Part shown: positions 16,879 through 26,600 of the stretch, piece by piece
Layout of the letters: every line of letters begins with the position of its first letter
How positions within the stretch are numbered: position 1 is the first letter of the stretch
Assembly: GCF_003071065.1 (NCBI RefSeq)
Contig: NZ_QCXX01000002.1
Coordinates: forward strand, 310,001 to 374,000
From: Sphingobacterium athyrii
Lineage (GTDB): Bacteria; Bacteroidota; Bacteroidia; Sphingobacteriales; Sphingobacteriaceae
Direction of reading: 5' to 3'
Length of the DNA stretch: 64,000 nucleotides
Program-made: the position numbers and the translations under genes
Notes under the pieces: model-generated
What the model was told of the DNA's origin: nothing
Seen by the model: the letters and a program-made list of their open reading frames with translations, nothing else
Database searches by the model: none

Positions 16879-17499
16879 ATGACTTCTGAGACAATTTTCG
16901 AAGCTTTTATTAAACAAATACAACAAGCCTCCATAGCCGAATGGCTGGGGGTCTGTTTTGGTATCTTGCAGGTTTGGTTTTCACGACAGAATAAATCGGT
17001 CAATTACCTCTTTGGGATTATTGGTATCATCATCTCGGTATATGTCTTATTCCATGCAAAATTATATGCCGAAATACTGTTGCACCTGTATTATCTTGTC
17101 ATGAGCGTTTATGGTTGGATCTATTGGAAATATAGCAGTGATATTATTGTGCCGATCAGTCGTAGTACAGCCCGAGATTGGCAGATTGTTGGTTTTATCT
17201 GTGTGGCAGGTTTTCTATCGTTCTATTTTGGTCTGGTGCATTTAACTGATTCAGATGTTCCGCTATGGGACTCCTTTGTTTCCTGCACAGCCTGGGCGGG
17301 GATGTGGCTGCTGGCGAAGCGTAAACTTGAAAATTGGATTTTATTGAACATCAGTAACCTGATGGCGATTCCTTTGCTTATGCACAAGGGTTTATTCCTG
17401 TATGCTGCTTTAACCTTATTTTTATTTGTGATGGCTTTTAGTGGCTATTTTAATTGGCGGAGAATATTAAGTGATGAAAAAAAATATGCAACTGACTGA
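16879..17499 (+). CDS. pnuT: PnuC-family transporter, probably thiamine-specific PnuT
   Basis: This 206-residue integral membrane protein of the PnuC family has about seven hydrophobic segments and the family's aromatic cluster (YGWIYWKYSS about residues 78-87, DSFVSCTAW about 131-139). PnuC homologues carry vitamins by facilitated diffusion. The TPP riboswitch upstream points to thiamine (PnuT) rather than nicotinamide riboside. The stop overlaps the start of the next gene by about 26 bp, which suggests translational coupling. Confidence 0.9.
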   Translation: MTSETIFEAFIKQIQQASIAEWLGVCFGILQVWFSRQNKSVNYLFGIIGIIISVYVLFHAKLYAEILLHLYYLVMSVYGWIYWKYSSDIIVPISRSTARDWQIVGFICVAGFLSFYFGLVHLTDSDVPLWDSFVSCTAWAGMWLLAKRKLENWILLNISNLMAIPLLMHKGLFLYAALTLFLFVMAFSGYFNWRRILSDEKKYATD

Positions 17500-18568
17500 T
17501 GCAGCTATCGCTGTTCTAAAAGATCAGCAACGTAAAGGAATTCAGCAAAAGAGTTTGTCTGATGAGCAGCTTGAGCTAATATACCGGAACAAGTGGTTTA
17601 AAATCTGGGTACCACAATCTTTGGATGGCTTGGGGCTGGATTTGGTCAGCGGGCTTTCTTTGTTGAAGGAGCTGGCCTACCAGGATGGCGGATTGGCGTG
17701 GACAGTAACTTTATGTGCCGGTGCGAATCTTTTTGTTGGCTTTATTGATCCAGCGGTCGGGCAGGATATTTTCAACTCAAAAACGGTATGTTTTGGCGGC
17801 AGTGGGCAGGTTGCTGGTGTCGCTGAACGTGAGGGTGAATCTTATCGTCTGAAAGGGCTTTGGAAATATGCTACCGGTGCTCCCCACTTGACACACTTTA
17901 CGTTGAACGCCTATATTCAGGAGGATGGAAGGCCGCTATTGGATGAGGGTGGAAATCCACTTGTAAAATCTTTCTTTGTGGCGCGTGAATTTGTATTGAT
18001 TCATTATGATTGGGATACATTTGGCCTGGAGGCGACAGCATCGCATTCCTTTTCGCTGGACAGTATACGGGTAGACGAAAACCAGTCATTTTTTATCGAT
18101 GCCTCAAAAAGTACACGGACTGAGCTGCTCTATCAATACCCTTTTGTGCCGTTTGCCGAGTTGACCTTACTGGTAAACTTTATGGGGATGTATCATCGGT
18201 TTTTAGATTTGATCGAGAAGTTATTTGTATTGAAGTCCAATCAGGGGAAATGGGAGCAAATGGAAAGTAAAGCTGCTTTTCGGAAATTGGATGAAATGCA
18301 GCAGGACTATACAGCTAGGGAAAATAGTATCATGGAGCTTGCTGTTCGATCTTGGGATAATCTCAAGGACGAAGCTGATAATACCGCGTTATATGAGCGT
18401 ATAGCGATAGAAAGTAGAGACTTTGTGGAAACTATTCTGTCCAATGTCATTAAACTCTATCCCCATACGGGGATTTCGGGCGCAGCCACTGACAATGAAA
18501 TCAATATTTTGTTTCGGAATATATTTACGGCATCTCAGCATAAATTACTGCAAAAGAATTTGTCCTAA
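17474..18568 (+). CDS. Acyl-CoA dehydrogenase-like flavoprotein
   Basis: This 364-residue protein has the acyl-CoA dehydrogenase layout: an N-terminal helical domain (DEQLELIYRNKWFKIWVPQ), a beta domain around FGGSGQVAGVAEREG and GLWKYATGAP, and a C-terminal helical domain. It is somewhat shorter than typical members and shows no clear catalytic Glu from reading alone. It could be a hydroxylase-type or degenerate member. It overlaps pnuT and therefore sits under TPP control, so a role in thiamine or precursor salvage is possible but unproven. GTG at 17471 is an alternative start. Confidence 0.75.
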   Translation: MKKNMQLTDAAIAVLKDQQRKGIQQKSLSDEQLELIYRNKWFKIWVPQSLDGLGLDLVSGLSLLKELAYQDGGLAWTVTLCAGANLFVGFIDPAVGQDIFNSKTVCFGGSGQVAGVAEREGESYRLKGLWKYATGAPHLTHFTLNAYIQEDGRPLLDEGGNPLVKSFFVAREFVLIHYDWDTFGLEATASHSFSLDSIRVDENQSFFIDASKSTRTELLYQYPFVPFAELTLLVNFMGMYHRFLDLIEKLFVLKSNQGKWEQMESKAAFRKLDEMQQDYTARENSIMELAVRSWDNLKDEADNTALYERIAIESRDFVETILSNVIKLYPHTGISGAATDNEINILFRNIFTASQHKLLQKNLS

Positions 18569-18651
18569 ACGTCGGGCTAGACAAGCATGTTGCAATAGAA
18601 TTTTAGCTGGAGATCCTTGAAGAACTTGGAGTTATAATTGTTAAATAAAAC

Positions 18652-18689
18652 CTTTCATGATTCCATTGAATCACCAACAGTCATGAAAG
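18652..18689 (+). repeat. Inverted repeat after the riboswitch operon
   Basis: CTTTCATGA (18652-18660) is mirrored by TCATGAAAG (18681-18689) with a 20-nt loop. It has no T-run, so it is a weak candidate for transcript-end structure 84 bp past the acyl-CoA dehydrogenase-like gene. Confidence 0.3.
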
Positions 18690-18723
18690 TTCTTGATGGC
18701 CTTTGAAAATAGACACTTTCAGA

Positions 18724-18753
18724 AAAAAAGACGATCAATTGATCGTCTTTTTT
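18724..18753. terminator. Bidirectional terminator between operon and tRNA
   Basis: A 30-bp perfect palindrome centred on CAATTG has A6 and T6 flanks on either side. It lies 17 bp downstream of the minus-strand tRNA and after the plus-strand acyl-CoA dehydrogenase-like gene. Confidence 0.9.
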
Positions 18754-18769
18754 AGTGTTAAATAGGAAG

Positions 18770-18841
18770 TGTCCCCGACGAGATTCGAACTCATATCGTC
18801 AGAACCGGAATCTGAAATTCTATCCATTGAACTACGGGGAC
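18770..18841 (-). tRNA. tRNA-Arg (anticodon CCG)
   Basis: The minus strand folds as a complete tRNA. The acceptor stem is GTCCCCG/CGGGGAC. The anticodon stem is TCAGA/TCTGA around the loop TTCCGGT, which gives anticodon CCG (Arg, codon CGG). The T arm contains GTTCGAATC. The discriminator base is A. CCA is not encoded. A terminator palindrome follows 17 bp downstream. Confidence 0.95.
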
Positions 18842-19235
18842 GTGTCGCAAAGATATACTATTTTCTAGATCTTACAAATAATCTTTGCTATAAAATTTAA
18901 ACTTTTGAGTGGGGAATTTATGGAGCATATCTTTCCTATTTTTTGACGTCCCCGCTTTTAGAATTTGCGTCATTCCGCTTTTCTGCGCTAACTTTTTGTC
19001 TATTAATATTATGCGTGAAAGTAATTTTAATTGGTCTCAACCAAATAGGGTATTGTAGCCTTTCTTTATCAGGCAAGGTCAGCTGGATATTTAAATCTGA
19101 GCGTTTAATTTTTTTTTTGACTGCAGAACTAAGGCCGTTGATGATAAACCTATTTAGACGTATTTACGCGATTAATTCGTCAATAGTCAAATTATCGTTT
19201 TCTTTTATTGAGCTTATTGTTCATTTTTACCAGAT
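18842..19235. other. Intergenic, AT-rich, nothing recognised
   Basis: This 394-bp interval lies upstream of the minus-strand tRNA and downstream of the last gene of the pigment locus. It probably contains the tRNA promoter near 18842-18900. A 115-codon plus-strand frame crosses it but looks spurious (listed among rejected items). I see no clear terminator for the pigment operon. Confidence 0.5.
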
Positions 19236-20528
19236 TTATTGCTCTCTTTTATCAAGCAAATACGTCGGTTTTCTGTTCAGTGGATTATAAATTTTGCTAA
19301 TTAGTATCTCTTCCCGTTCAAATTCCACTATAGGAATTACACGTAATTTAGCTTGAAAACTATCTTTTATTTCCTTTAATAAAGTGGCATTTTCTTGTTT
19401 GGCAGAGATTAAAATTCGAATATCGTCGGTACCAATTACTGTGCTGGATATCTCAATCTGATAATGTTCAATCTCTTCATAACTGGCCAATACATCAAAC
19501 ATCGCAGGGGGAAACAAGGTGGTTCCTTTATATTTGATCATCTGCTGTTTTCTTCCTTCGACTGGACCTAATCGATAGCTGTTTCTGCCACAGGTGCAGG
19601 GGGCGGCATGCCGTCTAACCATATCACCGGTTTTATAGCGCAATAATGGCATTGCTTGAATACCTAAAGTTGTTACAACAAGCTCACCAAGTTGCCCGTC
19701 AGGTACGGCATTGCCATCGTTGTCCAGTATTTCCGTAATAATCAATTCTGGATGCTGATGACCACCATTGAAAGCTTCACATTCAGTAAATGCCGAACTC
19801 ATTTCGGTGGAAGCATAGGTGGAGTATAGGGTAATATTCCATTTCTCCTGAATACGTTTGGCGAGTTCGTTATCTTTTAATTCGGCTGTTCTGAGATTTT
19901 CACCAATGCAAATAGCCACTTTCACAGAGCTATTATTGTAATCGATGTTGTGATCTTCGGCATAGGCGATCATTTTAAGTAGGAACGAAGGAACAACAAC
20001 GAGAAATTTAGGTCTAAACTGTTGTATTGAATCCCATTGCATTTGCGGTATACCCGCTCCGATACGGAGTATTCCAGCGCCAATTTTACGGAGACCGAGG
20101 AAGTAGGCCAGACCCGCCATAAAACGACGATCTAAGGTTGTCATGATCTGCACACGATCACCCTTTTGTATACCAACACGTTGAAATGAAATCATTTCAT
20201 TGTAGGCAAGCCGCTCCAGATCTGCATCCGTAAGTCCGAATACAACCGGTGTACCCAGTGTTCCTGAAGTGGTAGAATAGTCTATAATCTGATCTTGGGG
20301 AACACATAAGAAATCCCAGTTGAACTGTTGCAGCTGTTCTTTGGATGTGGTTGGAAGTAAGGGCAGGTCTCTGATACCGTGAATGCTTTGAATATTGATC
20401 GCTTCAGTTTTGAATAATCGTCTGTAATAACTCGAATGTGTATTTAAGTAGTTTAAAACAGTCCTGAGCTTTTCATCTTGAAAGCTGGTTATTTCCTCAA
20501 TACTTGCTTGTTCTATGTTTGGGTTCAT
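19236..20528 (-). CDS. PaaK-like AMP-dependent aryl/acyl-CoA (or ACP) ligase
   Basis: This is a 430-residue adenylate-forming enzyme of the phenylacetate-CoA ligase type. The phosphate loop is STTSGTLGTP (85-94), the adenylate motif is YASTEMSSAF, RYKTGDMVRR is the hinge region, and a two-Cys patch, CTCGRNSYR, is typical of PaaK relatives. In aryl polyene loci a ligase of this kind is expected to activate the aryl acid (for example 4-coumarate made by the lyase at 40449-41978) for loading onto an acyl carrier protein. It is the last gene of the minus-strand run and overlaps the preceding gene by 4 bp (ATGA-type coupling). Confidence 0.85.
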   Translation of the reverse strand: MNPNIEQASIEEITSFQDEKLRTVLNYLNTHSSYYRRLFKTEAINIQSIHGIRDLPLLPTTSKEQLQQFNWDFLCVPQDQIIDYSTTSGTLGTPVVFGLTDADLERLAYNEMISFQRVGIQKGDRVQIMTTLDRRFMAGLAYFLGLRKIGAGILRIGAGIPQMQWDSIQQFRPKFLVVVPSFLLKMIAYAEDHNIDYNNSSVKVAICIGENLRTAELKDNELAKRIQEKWNITLYSTYASTEMSSAFTECEAFNGGHQHPELIITEILDNDGNAVPDGQLGELVVTTLGIQAMPLLRYKTGDMVRRHAAPCTCGRNSYRLGPVEGRKQQMIKYKGTTLFPPAMFDVLASYEEIEHYQIEISSTVIGTDDIRILISAKQENATLLKEIKDSFQAKLRVIPIVEFEREEILISKIYNPLNRKPTYLLDKREQ

Positions 20529-22189
20529 CGATGATCTCCTTTCTTTTCGATTTTTCGGATATATGAAGCAATATTTTTTTGATCAACCGCGGTTGTTACT
20601 TCAAGTGCATTAGCCCGTTGGAATTGGTCCAATGCCTCTCCGTATCTTTTTTGATCGAAATAGTATTTTCCTTTTTTATAATAAACTGCCCAAAACAATG
20701 GGTTTAATTCTTGATAGTTCTGCCATTCCGATTCGGAAATCGATTCTTTGGTCTTTAATTTATGGTCTATAATGCGGTCAAAATTACGATACCGTTCATA
20801 ATCCTGGTATGCCTTGCTATTTAAAAACGGATCCGGAGGGATATTCAATCCTGCACTAGATACCGAATGACCGGTTTTGTGTAAAGTACTGTCAAATATC
20901 TTGTTTAGGTCGTAACAGACAAATTCGCCGAGCTGATAAGGGTTTGCTGATACCCAGACAAGACGTTTTTCGGGTTGGAAAACAATGCCATGATGCGCTA
21001 AAAGCTGGTTTAGTGCCTTTTCGTTGCCTAAACCTATTTCCTTATTTTTTAAACCATTCCGGTCCCTTAATATGGTTGCGACCTTATTAGGAGTGAGTTT
21101 GTCATGTTCCTGTAGCTGCGCTGTCAACAATTGATAGCGATAGGTACTGTGGCTTTCCTCAATTTGCTTTAGGTTGCGTTTGTCCGAACGATATGCAGGG
21201 CTTTGAAAATGGTTCGTGCACAACAGATGGTTCGTGTTTTCAGATTCGTATACATCAAATTTATGAGGCGACATTTCAATTAATATTGCTTTTCCTTCAT
21301 CTGCGGAACCAATCATCAATGATTCAGAAATAAAAATGGGGTGTTTTTTTGCAATTGCAATCGCTTCTTTAAAATTTCGTGCATATTGGAGAATTTCTCT
21401 TGCCACTATAGATATTGGGGTTTTTGCAGCCCAAGGAATAGAAGATTTCCCCGCATTAAGTGTCACTGTAAGTCCTGCGCGATTCATTCCGGAGACAACT
21501 CCGATCATCCCAGCCCAGCCGACGGAAAGAAAGGCATAGCCAGAATCAGGTTTAACAATGGAAATGAGCTTATTTTTACTAAAATCATCACCGGCATAAA
21601 AATCAAAATTTCGGCCGATAATTAGGCCTCCATCCGCGGACTTCTGATCCCAGGCTGCCAGAGAGGAGCAGCCGACCAAAGCAAGATCCTGAAAAGCATG
21701 GCCCAGGTCGTGTGCTCCGTGTAGAAAAAGATTACGTTGATAGGGATCCATTAGCGCGTCATAACGTGGAGAAGCATAGGTTGACAAAGCAAAAATCTCC
21801 TTTTTATATTCCGATGGGATATATTTATGGATTTTACGATTATAAATTTTTGTCAGCCGCATCATCCATTTCTGTTTCTTCGTAGAGGGGATAAATTCCT
21901 GTATTTTAGAAAAGAATGCATCTTCCTGATAGGCATATAACGATCGTGTCAGTAAGCCTGTTTTTAACCCGATTTCCATTGGATTTCCAGTGACATAGAG
22001 TTCCCAAAGTCCCTGTCTATTCTGTAATAGGAAATTACTGTCTACAGCAATGTAATTGCTTCCCGAATCGGATAACTTCAGTTCTGGTATAGTCTGTGTT
22101 TCAAATTGAGCTTTTTCTTTCAGTGCGCCATTAAGGCTGCATGAACTAAATAGCAATAGTATCCAGTTCGTTAGCCACAGCTGTCTCAT
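20525..22189 (-). CDS. C45-type (acyltransferase/NTN hydrolase) lipoprotein with TPR-like tail
   Basis: This predicted lipoprotein has LLLFSSC as lipobox with the lipidated Cys at about residue 17. The central domain resembles the peptidase C45/acyl-CoA:6-aminopenicillanate acyltransferase family of self-cleaving NTN hydrolases. The expected nucleophile is Cys174 in LVGCSSLAAW, followed by GGLIIGRNFDFY. The C terminus (about 505-550) has one tetratricopeptide-like repeat (GKYYFDQKRYGEALDQFQRA). It may transfer or hydrolyse an acyl group on the pigment at the envelope. In-frame ATGs at 22228 and 22210 are possible. All overlap the preceding gene. Confidence 0.75.
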   Translation of the reverse strand: MRQLWLTNWILLLFSSCSLNGALKEKAQFETQTIPELKLSDSGSNYIAVDSNFLLQNRQGLWELYVTGNPMEIGLKTGLLTRSLYAYQEDAFFSKIQEFIPSTKKQKWMMRLTKIYNRKIHKYIPSEYKKEIFALSTYASPRYDALMDPYQRNLFLHGAHDLGHAFQDLALVGCSSLAAWDQKSADGGLIIGRNFDFYAGDDFSKNKLISIVKPDSGYAFLSVGWAGMIGVVSGMNRAGLTVTLNAGKSSIPWAAKTPISIVAREILQYARNFKEAIAIAKKHPIFISESLMIGSADEGKAILIEMSPHKFDVYESENTNHLLCTNHFQSPAYRSDKRNLKQIEESHSTYRYQLLTAQLQEHDKLTPNKVATILRDRNGLKNKEIGLGNEKALNQLLAHHGIVFQPEKRLVWVSANPYQLGEFVCYDLNKIFDSTLHKTGHSVSSAGLNIPPDPFLNSKAYQDYERYRNFDRIIDHKLKTKESISESEWQNYQELNPLFWAVYYKKGKYYFDQKRYGEALDQFQRANALEVTTAVDQKNIASYIRKIEKKGDHR

Positions 22190-23687
22190 CGTTCTCTTTA
22201 AATAGGTCATCTTCAAATTCCTTTCCAAGCATCATTAAGCAACAGGAGAAGGCTGTAATCGTAACGCCCAATACACCATGCATCTTGACATTTTGCCCCG
22301 TCAAAAATAAATTTTTGACTTTTGTTTTTGTAGAAATCAAGCTGTTCAAGGGATATTGGTGCTCTTTCAGGTAACCATACATGTTGCCTTCTTCCGCGCC
22401 AATAAAGTCGCGATAGGTCAATGGGGAAGAGGTATGGACCGATCGGATTGCATCCTTTATATTCGGGAACAAATGCTGCAGCTCTTCAATAATTTGATTG
22501 GCTTTTGCGGTTTTAAATGCTTCATAACTATCTCCTCTGGTACTCAGTTGCTGTATAATTGAGCGATTGAAGCTTTTATCCCATTGCTGTACTTCTGCTG
22601 CCGTCATATAGCACATGACGGTCATTGTACTGCAAAAGGTTTGATCTTGATCGTTACGGCTCATGGAGATGACCAAAGGCGATTGATTGTGATCATACCA
22701 CACTGACTTTATATTTTTATAATGGTATATATTGTAGTTTTGGTAGGGAATAAGATCCTCCTTACAGACGATGTAGACCGAAAATACAGAAGGACTCAGG
22801 GGGAGGCTGTGGATACGTTTGACATAGGCCTGCTTCTGAAAACGTTCAGGTAGCATCGCAAAAGTATGACGAAGATTGATATTTGAAACAAATTCATTTG
22901 CATAAATCAATTGCTGATCATCTGTACGTATGGCTTTAATCAACTGATCCTCCATTTCTACAGCAATGACTTCTTTGTTTTTCAAGATATCACCACCATA
23001 TTTTCGCAATTGGCGTATCAGTAATTTTGCGATTTGACTTCCTCCATTTATACATCGCCAAGCAGATTGAATATAGGAGTTGATGGTCAGCGCATGGACA
23101 TAAAGCGGCGTACTCTCGGCCTTGGCAACATATAAGAAATTGGAACCAACAAGGACAGCTTTGAGTAGTTCATTGTCGGTCAGCTCATCTAGGAAAGATT
23201 TTAATGAGGTCCCTAGGACGGTTTCATTGAATCCAAAGCTTTTCCGAAGATTATACATCGGAAAAGAGTTACAGATTTCCTGTATTTTTTTGCAGTAATT
23301 TCTTAAAGCTTCTTCTTCTTCCGGAAAATAGGGGAGCAATTGATTGACGAAATTATCATAACCTTGAGCGTGCGGATAATTGATCGGATCTCCTTCAAAT
23401 GAAATTCGGTCATATTCATCGATATCCATGCGCTGGATGGCTAGATCCTGCATGATGCCCAGGTAATCAAAATATTTATGCAGGTTTTCACCTTCACCTA
23501 GCCCGCCAATATAGTGTACTCCAGTATCTAAGATCTCCTTGTCGCGTACAAAGGTCTGTAGATTGCCACCATATTGATTGTTCTTTTCAATGACACATAC
23601 CTTGCGCCCAAATCTGGCCAGCAGTACAGCGGTAACGAGACCGCCGAGGCCTGAACCGATGATCACACTATCATAGACCTTACCCAT
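22146..23687 (-). CDS. CrtI/RetSat-like NAD(P)/FAD-dependent oxidoreductase
   Basis: This 513-residue flavoprotein opens with the dinucleotide-binding motif VIIGSGLGGLVTAVLLARFG, and VIEKNNQYGGNLQTF continues it, as in phytoene desaturases and retinol saturases. The C terminus has LTGQNVKMHGVLGVTITAF, the FAD-contacting segment. A desaturation or isomerisation step on the polyene is the natural guess, but the reaction is unknown. It overlaps the MMPL gene by 8 bp and the C45-type gene at its end, so it is part of the same transcript. Confidence 0.85.
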   Translation of the reverse strand: MGKVYDSVIIGSGLGGLVTAVLLARFGRKVCVIEKNNQYGGNLQTFVRDKEILDTGVHYIGGLGEGENLHKYFDYLGIMQDLAIQRMDIDEYDRISFEGDPINYPHAQGYDNFVNQLLPYFPEEEEALRNYCKKIQEICNSFPMYNLRKSFGFNETVLGTSLKSFLDELTDNELLKAVLVGSNFLYVAKAESTPLYVHALTINSYIQSAWRCINGGSQIAKLLIRQLRKYGGDILKNKEVIAVEMEDQLIKAIRTDDQQLIYANEFVSNINLRHTFAMLPERFQKQAYVKRIHSLPLSPSVFSVYIVCKEDLIPYQNYNIYHYKNIKSVWYDHNQSPLVISMSRNDQDQTFCSTMTVMCYMTAAEVQQWDKSFNRSIIQQLSTRGDSYEAFKTAKANQIIEELQHLFPNIKDAIRSVHTSSPLTYRDFIGAEEGNMYGYLKEHQYPLNSLISTKTKVKNLFLTGQNVKMHGVLGVTITAFSCCLMMLGKEFEDDLFKENDETAVANELDTIAI

Positions 23688-26600
23688 TCGTTTTTCTCTT
23701 TAATACATAACTGTGCTGGTCACTAAATACCTGTTCAAAACCTAGGTAGCTCGGTGCTTGTACAACATCATAGTATATGATCGTCTGTACTGAATCTGCA
23801 ATTTCATAGTTTTCGTCGTTGCTCCCGAAAATCACTACATCCAGTTTTAATTGACTTTCAGCAAGATGTTTTAGATAGGTTAGTTTACGTTTTCGAACCA
23901 AATAGTTATTTGCCGCAATAATGCGTTTTTCTGAATCCCGGATAAAGGTTTCTATTTGCCGTTGCGCCTGTTGCATGGTTAACAAAAATTCAATATGACC
24001 ATAATTGTCTCCAATATGCAAAATTTTTGCATTTGCTGCAATGAATTTATTCCATGCAGCGTAGGATGTCTGAAAGCGGTCAAAGGCTTTTAGGCTGGCT
24101 TTTTCTATTTCACTTTCTTTATAACGATAGTTTAAACTGATTTTTTCTCTAAAATAAGCTGGATTTTCAAACTTATTTCTAATATCCGCAAATTGTTGTT
24201 TAAAAAAGCGACTGATATTTTTACAACGCAGGGTATAATTATCACCAAATTGCTGATCTGTGGCAGGGATCCTTTTCCCTATGACTGTGCTTAATGTACC
24301 GTCATAGACAATAAAATCGCCTTTAGGACATACATCTGCAGCGCCATGGATGTAAATTGGGATGATATCCAATTGCAATTGTTCGGCCAGATAAAATGCT
24401 CCTTTGTGAAACCGTTGAATGTCATTGGTCGCCGATCGCGTACCTTCAGGAAAGATAACGATAGAAAACCCTTCATCTATCCGTTGCTTTAATATTGTTT
24501 TGGTCTTTTCTAAATCATCATCTAACATCAAAAATCCGGCCCGCCGAACTACTCTTCCAAATACCGGTGACTTATAAACCCATTCGTTGGTCACAAAAAT
24601 ACATTTTGGCATTAAACGCCCGATCAGCAAAGTATCCAATAGGGAATTGTGATTGGCAATAATGATCGCTGGTTTTTTGAAATCCTCTCCGTGTGGATTG
24701 AATTGCTGCTTTTTGACAAAAGGATTTGATTTTAGGACGGAATCCCCAAAGCGGGACATGAGCCTTGTTATCAAGGATCGGTTGCGGATAAGACTGAAAA
24801 TAAAACCAGAAACAACACTTCCAATGATGTAATAACTAAAAGAAAAGAGCGCGAATAATCGCAAACGCAGCGTCAATGGAGAACGACCTGCTGCTGGCCT
24901 ACGGCTAAACAATAACCTAAAAATAATAGGATAGAGAACGAAGGTGTTTAAAACGGCGGCGGTTACCCCGAGCAAAGAGACTGCGGAAATAGATTTTAAC
25001 GCCGGATGTTTGGCAAAAATTAGTGCACCGATAGCCAAAATTGTGGTCAATACGGCAAGGAGAATGGATGTTCGGTAGGTTGGCATCTCATCTTTGCCGG
25101 TACTGTATTCTTTCTGTAAGGCCGTTGTCATGAATATCGTAAAATCCACACCATGACTGAATACTAATGTACATACGATCGTGCTGAAAATATTGAATTC
25201 AAGATGAAATAGGCCCATGAGTCCACCAGTGACCAATCCTGTCAATGCAATGGGGATCATACTGACCAATGTCAGCTCAATACGACGAAAAGACAACCAG
25301 AGAATAATAAATATCGCGATAAAGCTGTAATTAACCAAGGTATTGAAATCATTTACGAGCTGACCCAGAAAAGTTTCGTTCATCTCTTTTCGGTCAATCA
25401 CAACAGTAGTTTTGTTGTTGAATTGCCCGATCAGATTTTCTCTGTATTTTTCCCTTGTTTTTACGACAGTATTTGCTGTAAGAAATCCATTTTTTGAACT
25501 CAGATACTCCGATAAGATACCACTATTCAGCGTGCGGTACTCAGCTAATGATATGGCTGAGAATTTTTGATCCAAGAGATCAAAAAAAGCTTGATATGCA
25601 TCGGGCTTAAACCCAAAGGCAGCGCTTGAACGGACGAGATTACTGCGGATTTCTTTTTTACGTGTCTTAGTCCAAAAGGCATTCCATTGTGCAATTTTTG
25701 CCGCCTGATCCTTTTTCGATAAAACAATTTCACCTATTGAGCTAATGGATGTGATTGTTGTATCTTGCTTTAACCTGTGATATAAGACGGTATTTTCGGA
25801 AAGAACCTGTTCGGAATTATTACCGTAACTTATTAAGAATAATGATTTGCTTTGCTGTTGCGCAGAATTTTCAAGCTTTTGCTCTGCTTCCTGAAGCTCC
25901 TTTGGGAAAAAGTTTAATGCCGACAGATCTTTATTAAAACCCACCCGCCAAAAAGTGAATAAACTAACAACAACTAACAGGTAACTAAAGACCTGTAGGA
26001 TTTTATTTCTCTCGAAACTGAAAGCAGATATGCGATCGATAAGATGATTTTTATCATCCGAACGTTTATTATTGGGCTTGTATATATGTGGAATGAGAAT
26101 CAAGGAAAAAACTCCTGAAAAAAGAATAGCAATAAATGCGAAAATTCCTAAGTCCTTTAGCGCTTCGGAATTGACAAATAAGAGGCAGAGAAAAGATACT
26201 GCTGTCGTTCCGGCACTCATCAATATCGGTTTGGTGATTTCTTTATACAGATGCTTGATATCCTGCGTTTGTTTGAAATGTGTCATGATATGGAGCGCGT
26301 AATCAATGGTAATACCTATCAGGACCGCTGCGATGGAGATCGATATAGCCGAAATAGTACCTCTCAGAAAGTAGAGAAATGAGAGCGCTAACAATGCCCC
26401 AAATAATGATGGGATAAAGATGATGACGGGAATTTGTATTTTCTTATAAAAAAGAATCAAAATCAGCATCAATAAACTCATTGAAATAAGGATCGTTGTT
26501 TGGATATCCGTTTTGATTTGTTTTGCATTGGCAACAGCCACCAGTGAAGCTCCAAAATAACTTAATTTCAATTTCTTGCTATAATGCTGGTTGAGATCTT

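Noticed and set aside
18943..19290. A plus-strand open frame of 115 codons left of the pigment locus
   Set aside because: It is hydrophobic, AT-driven and overlaps the end of the convergent ligase gene by 55 bp. It has no Shine-Dalgarno or family similarity and looks like a chance frame.
22146..23687. DarA of a flexirubin locus
   Set aside because: DarA is a flavodoxin-like condensing enzyme, as I recall. This protein is a CrtI-type NAD(P)/FAD oxidoreductase with a different fold.
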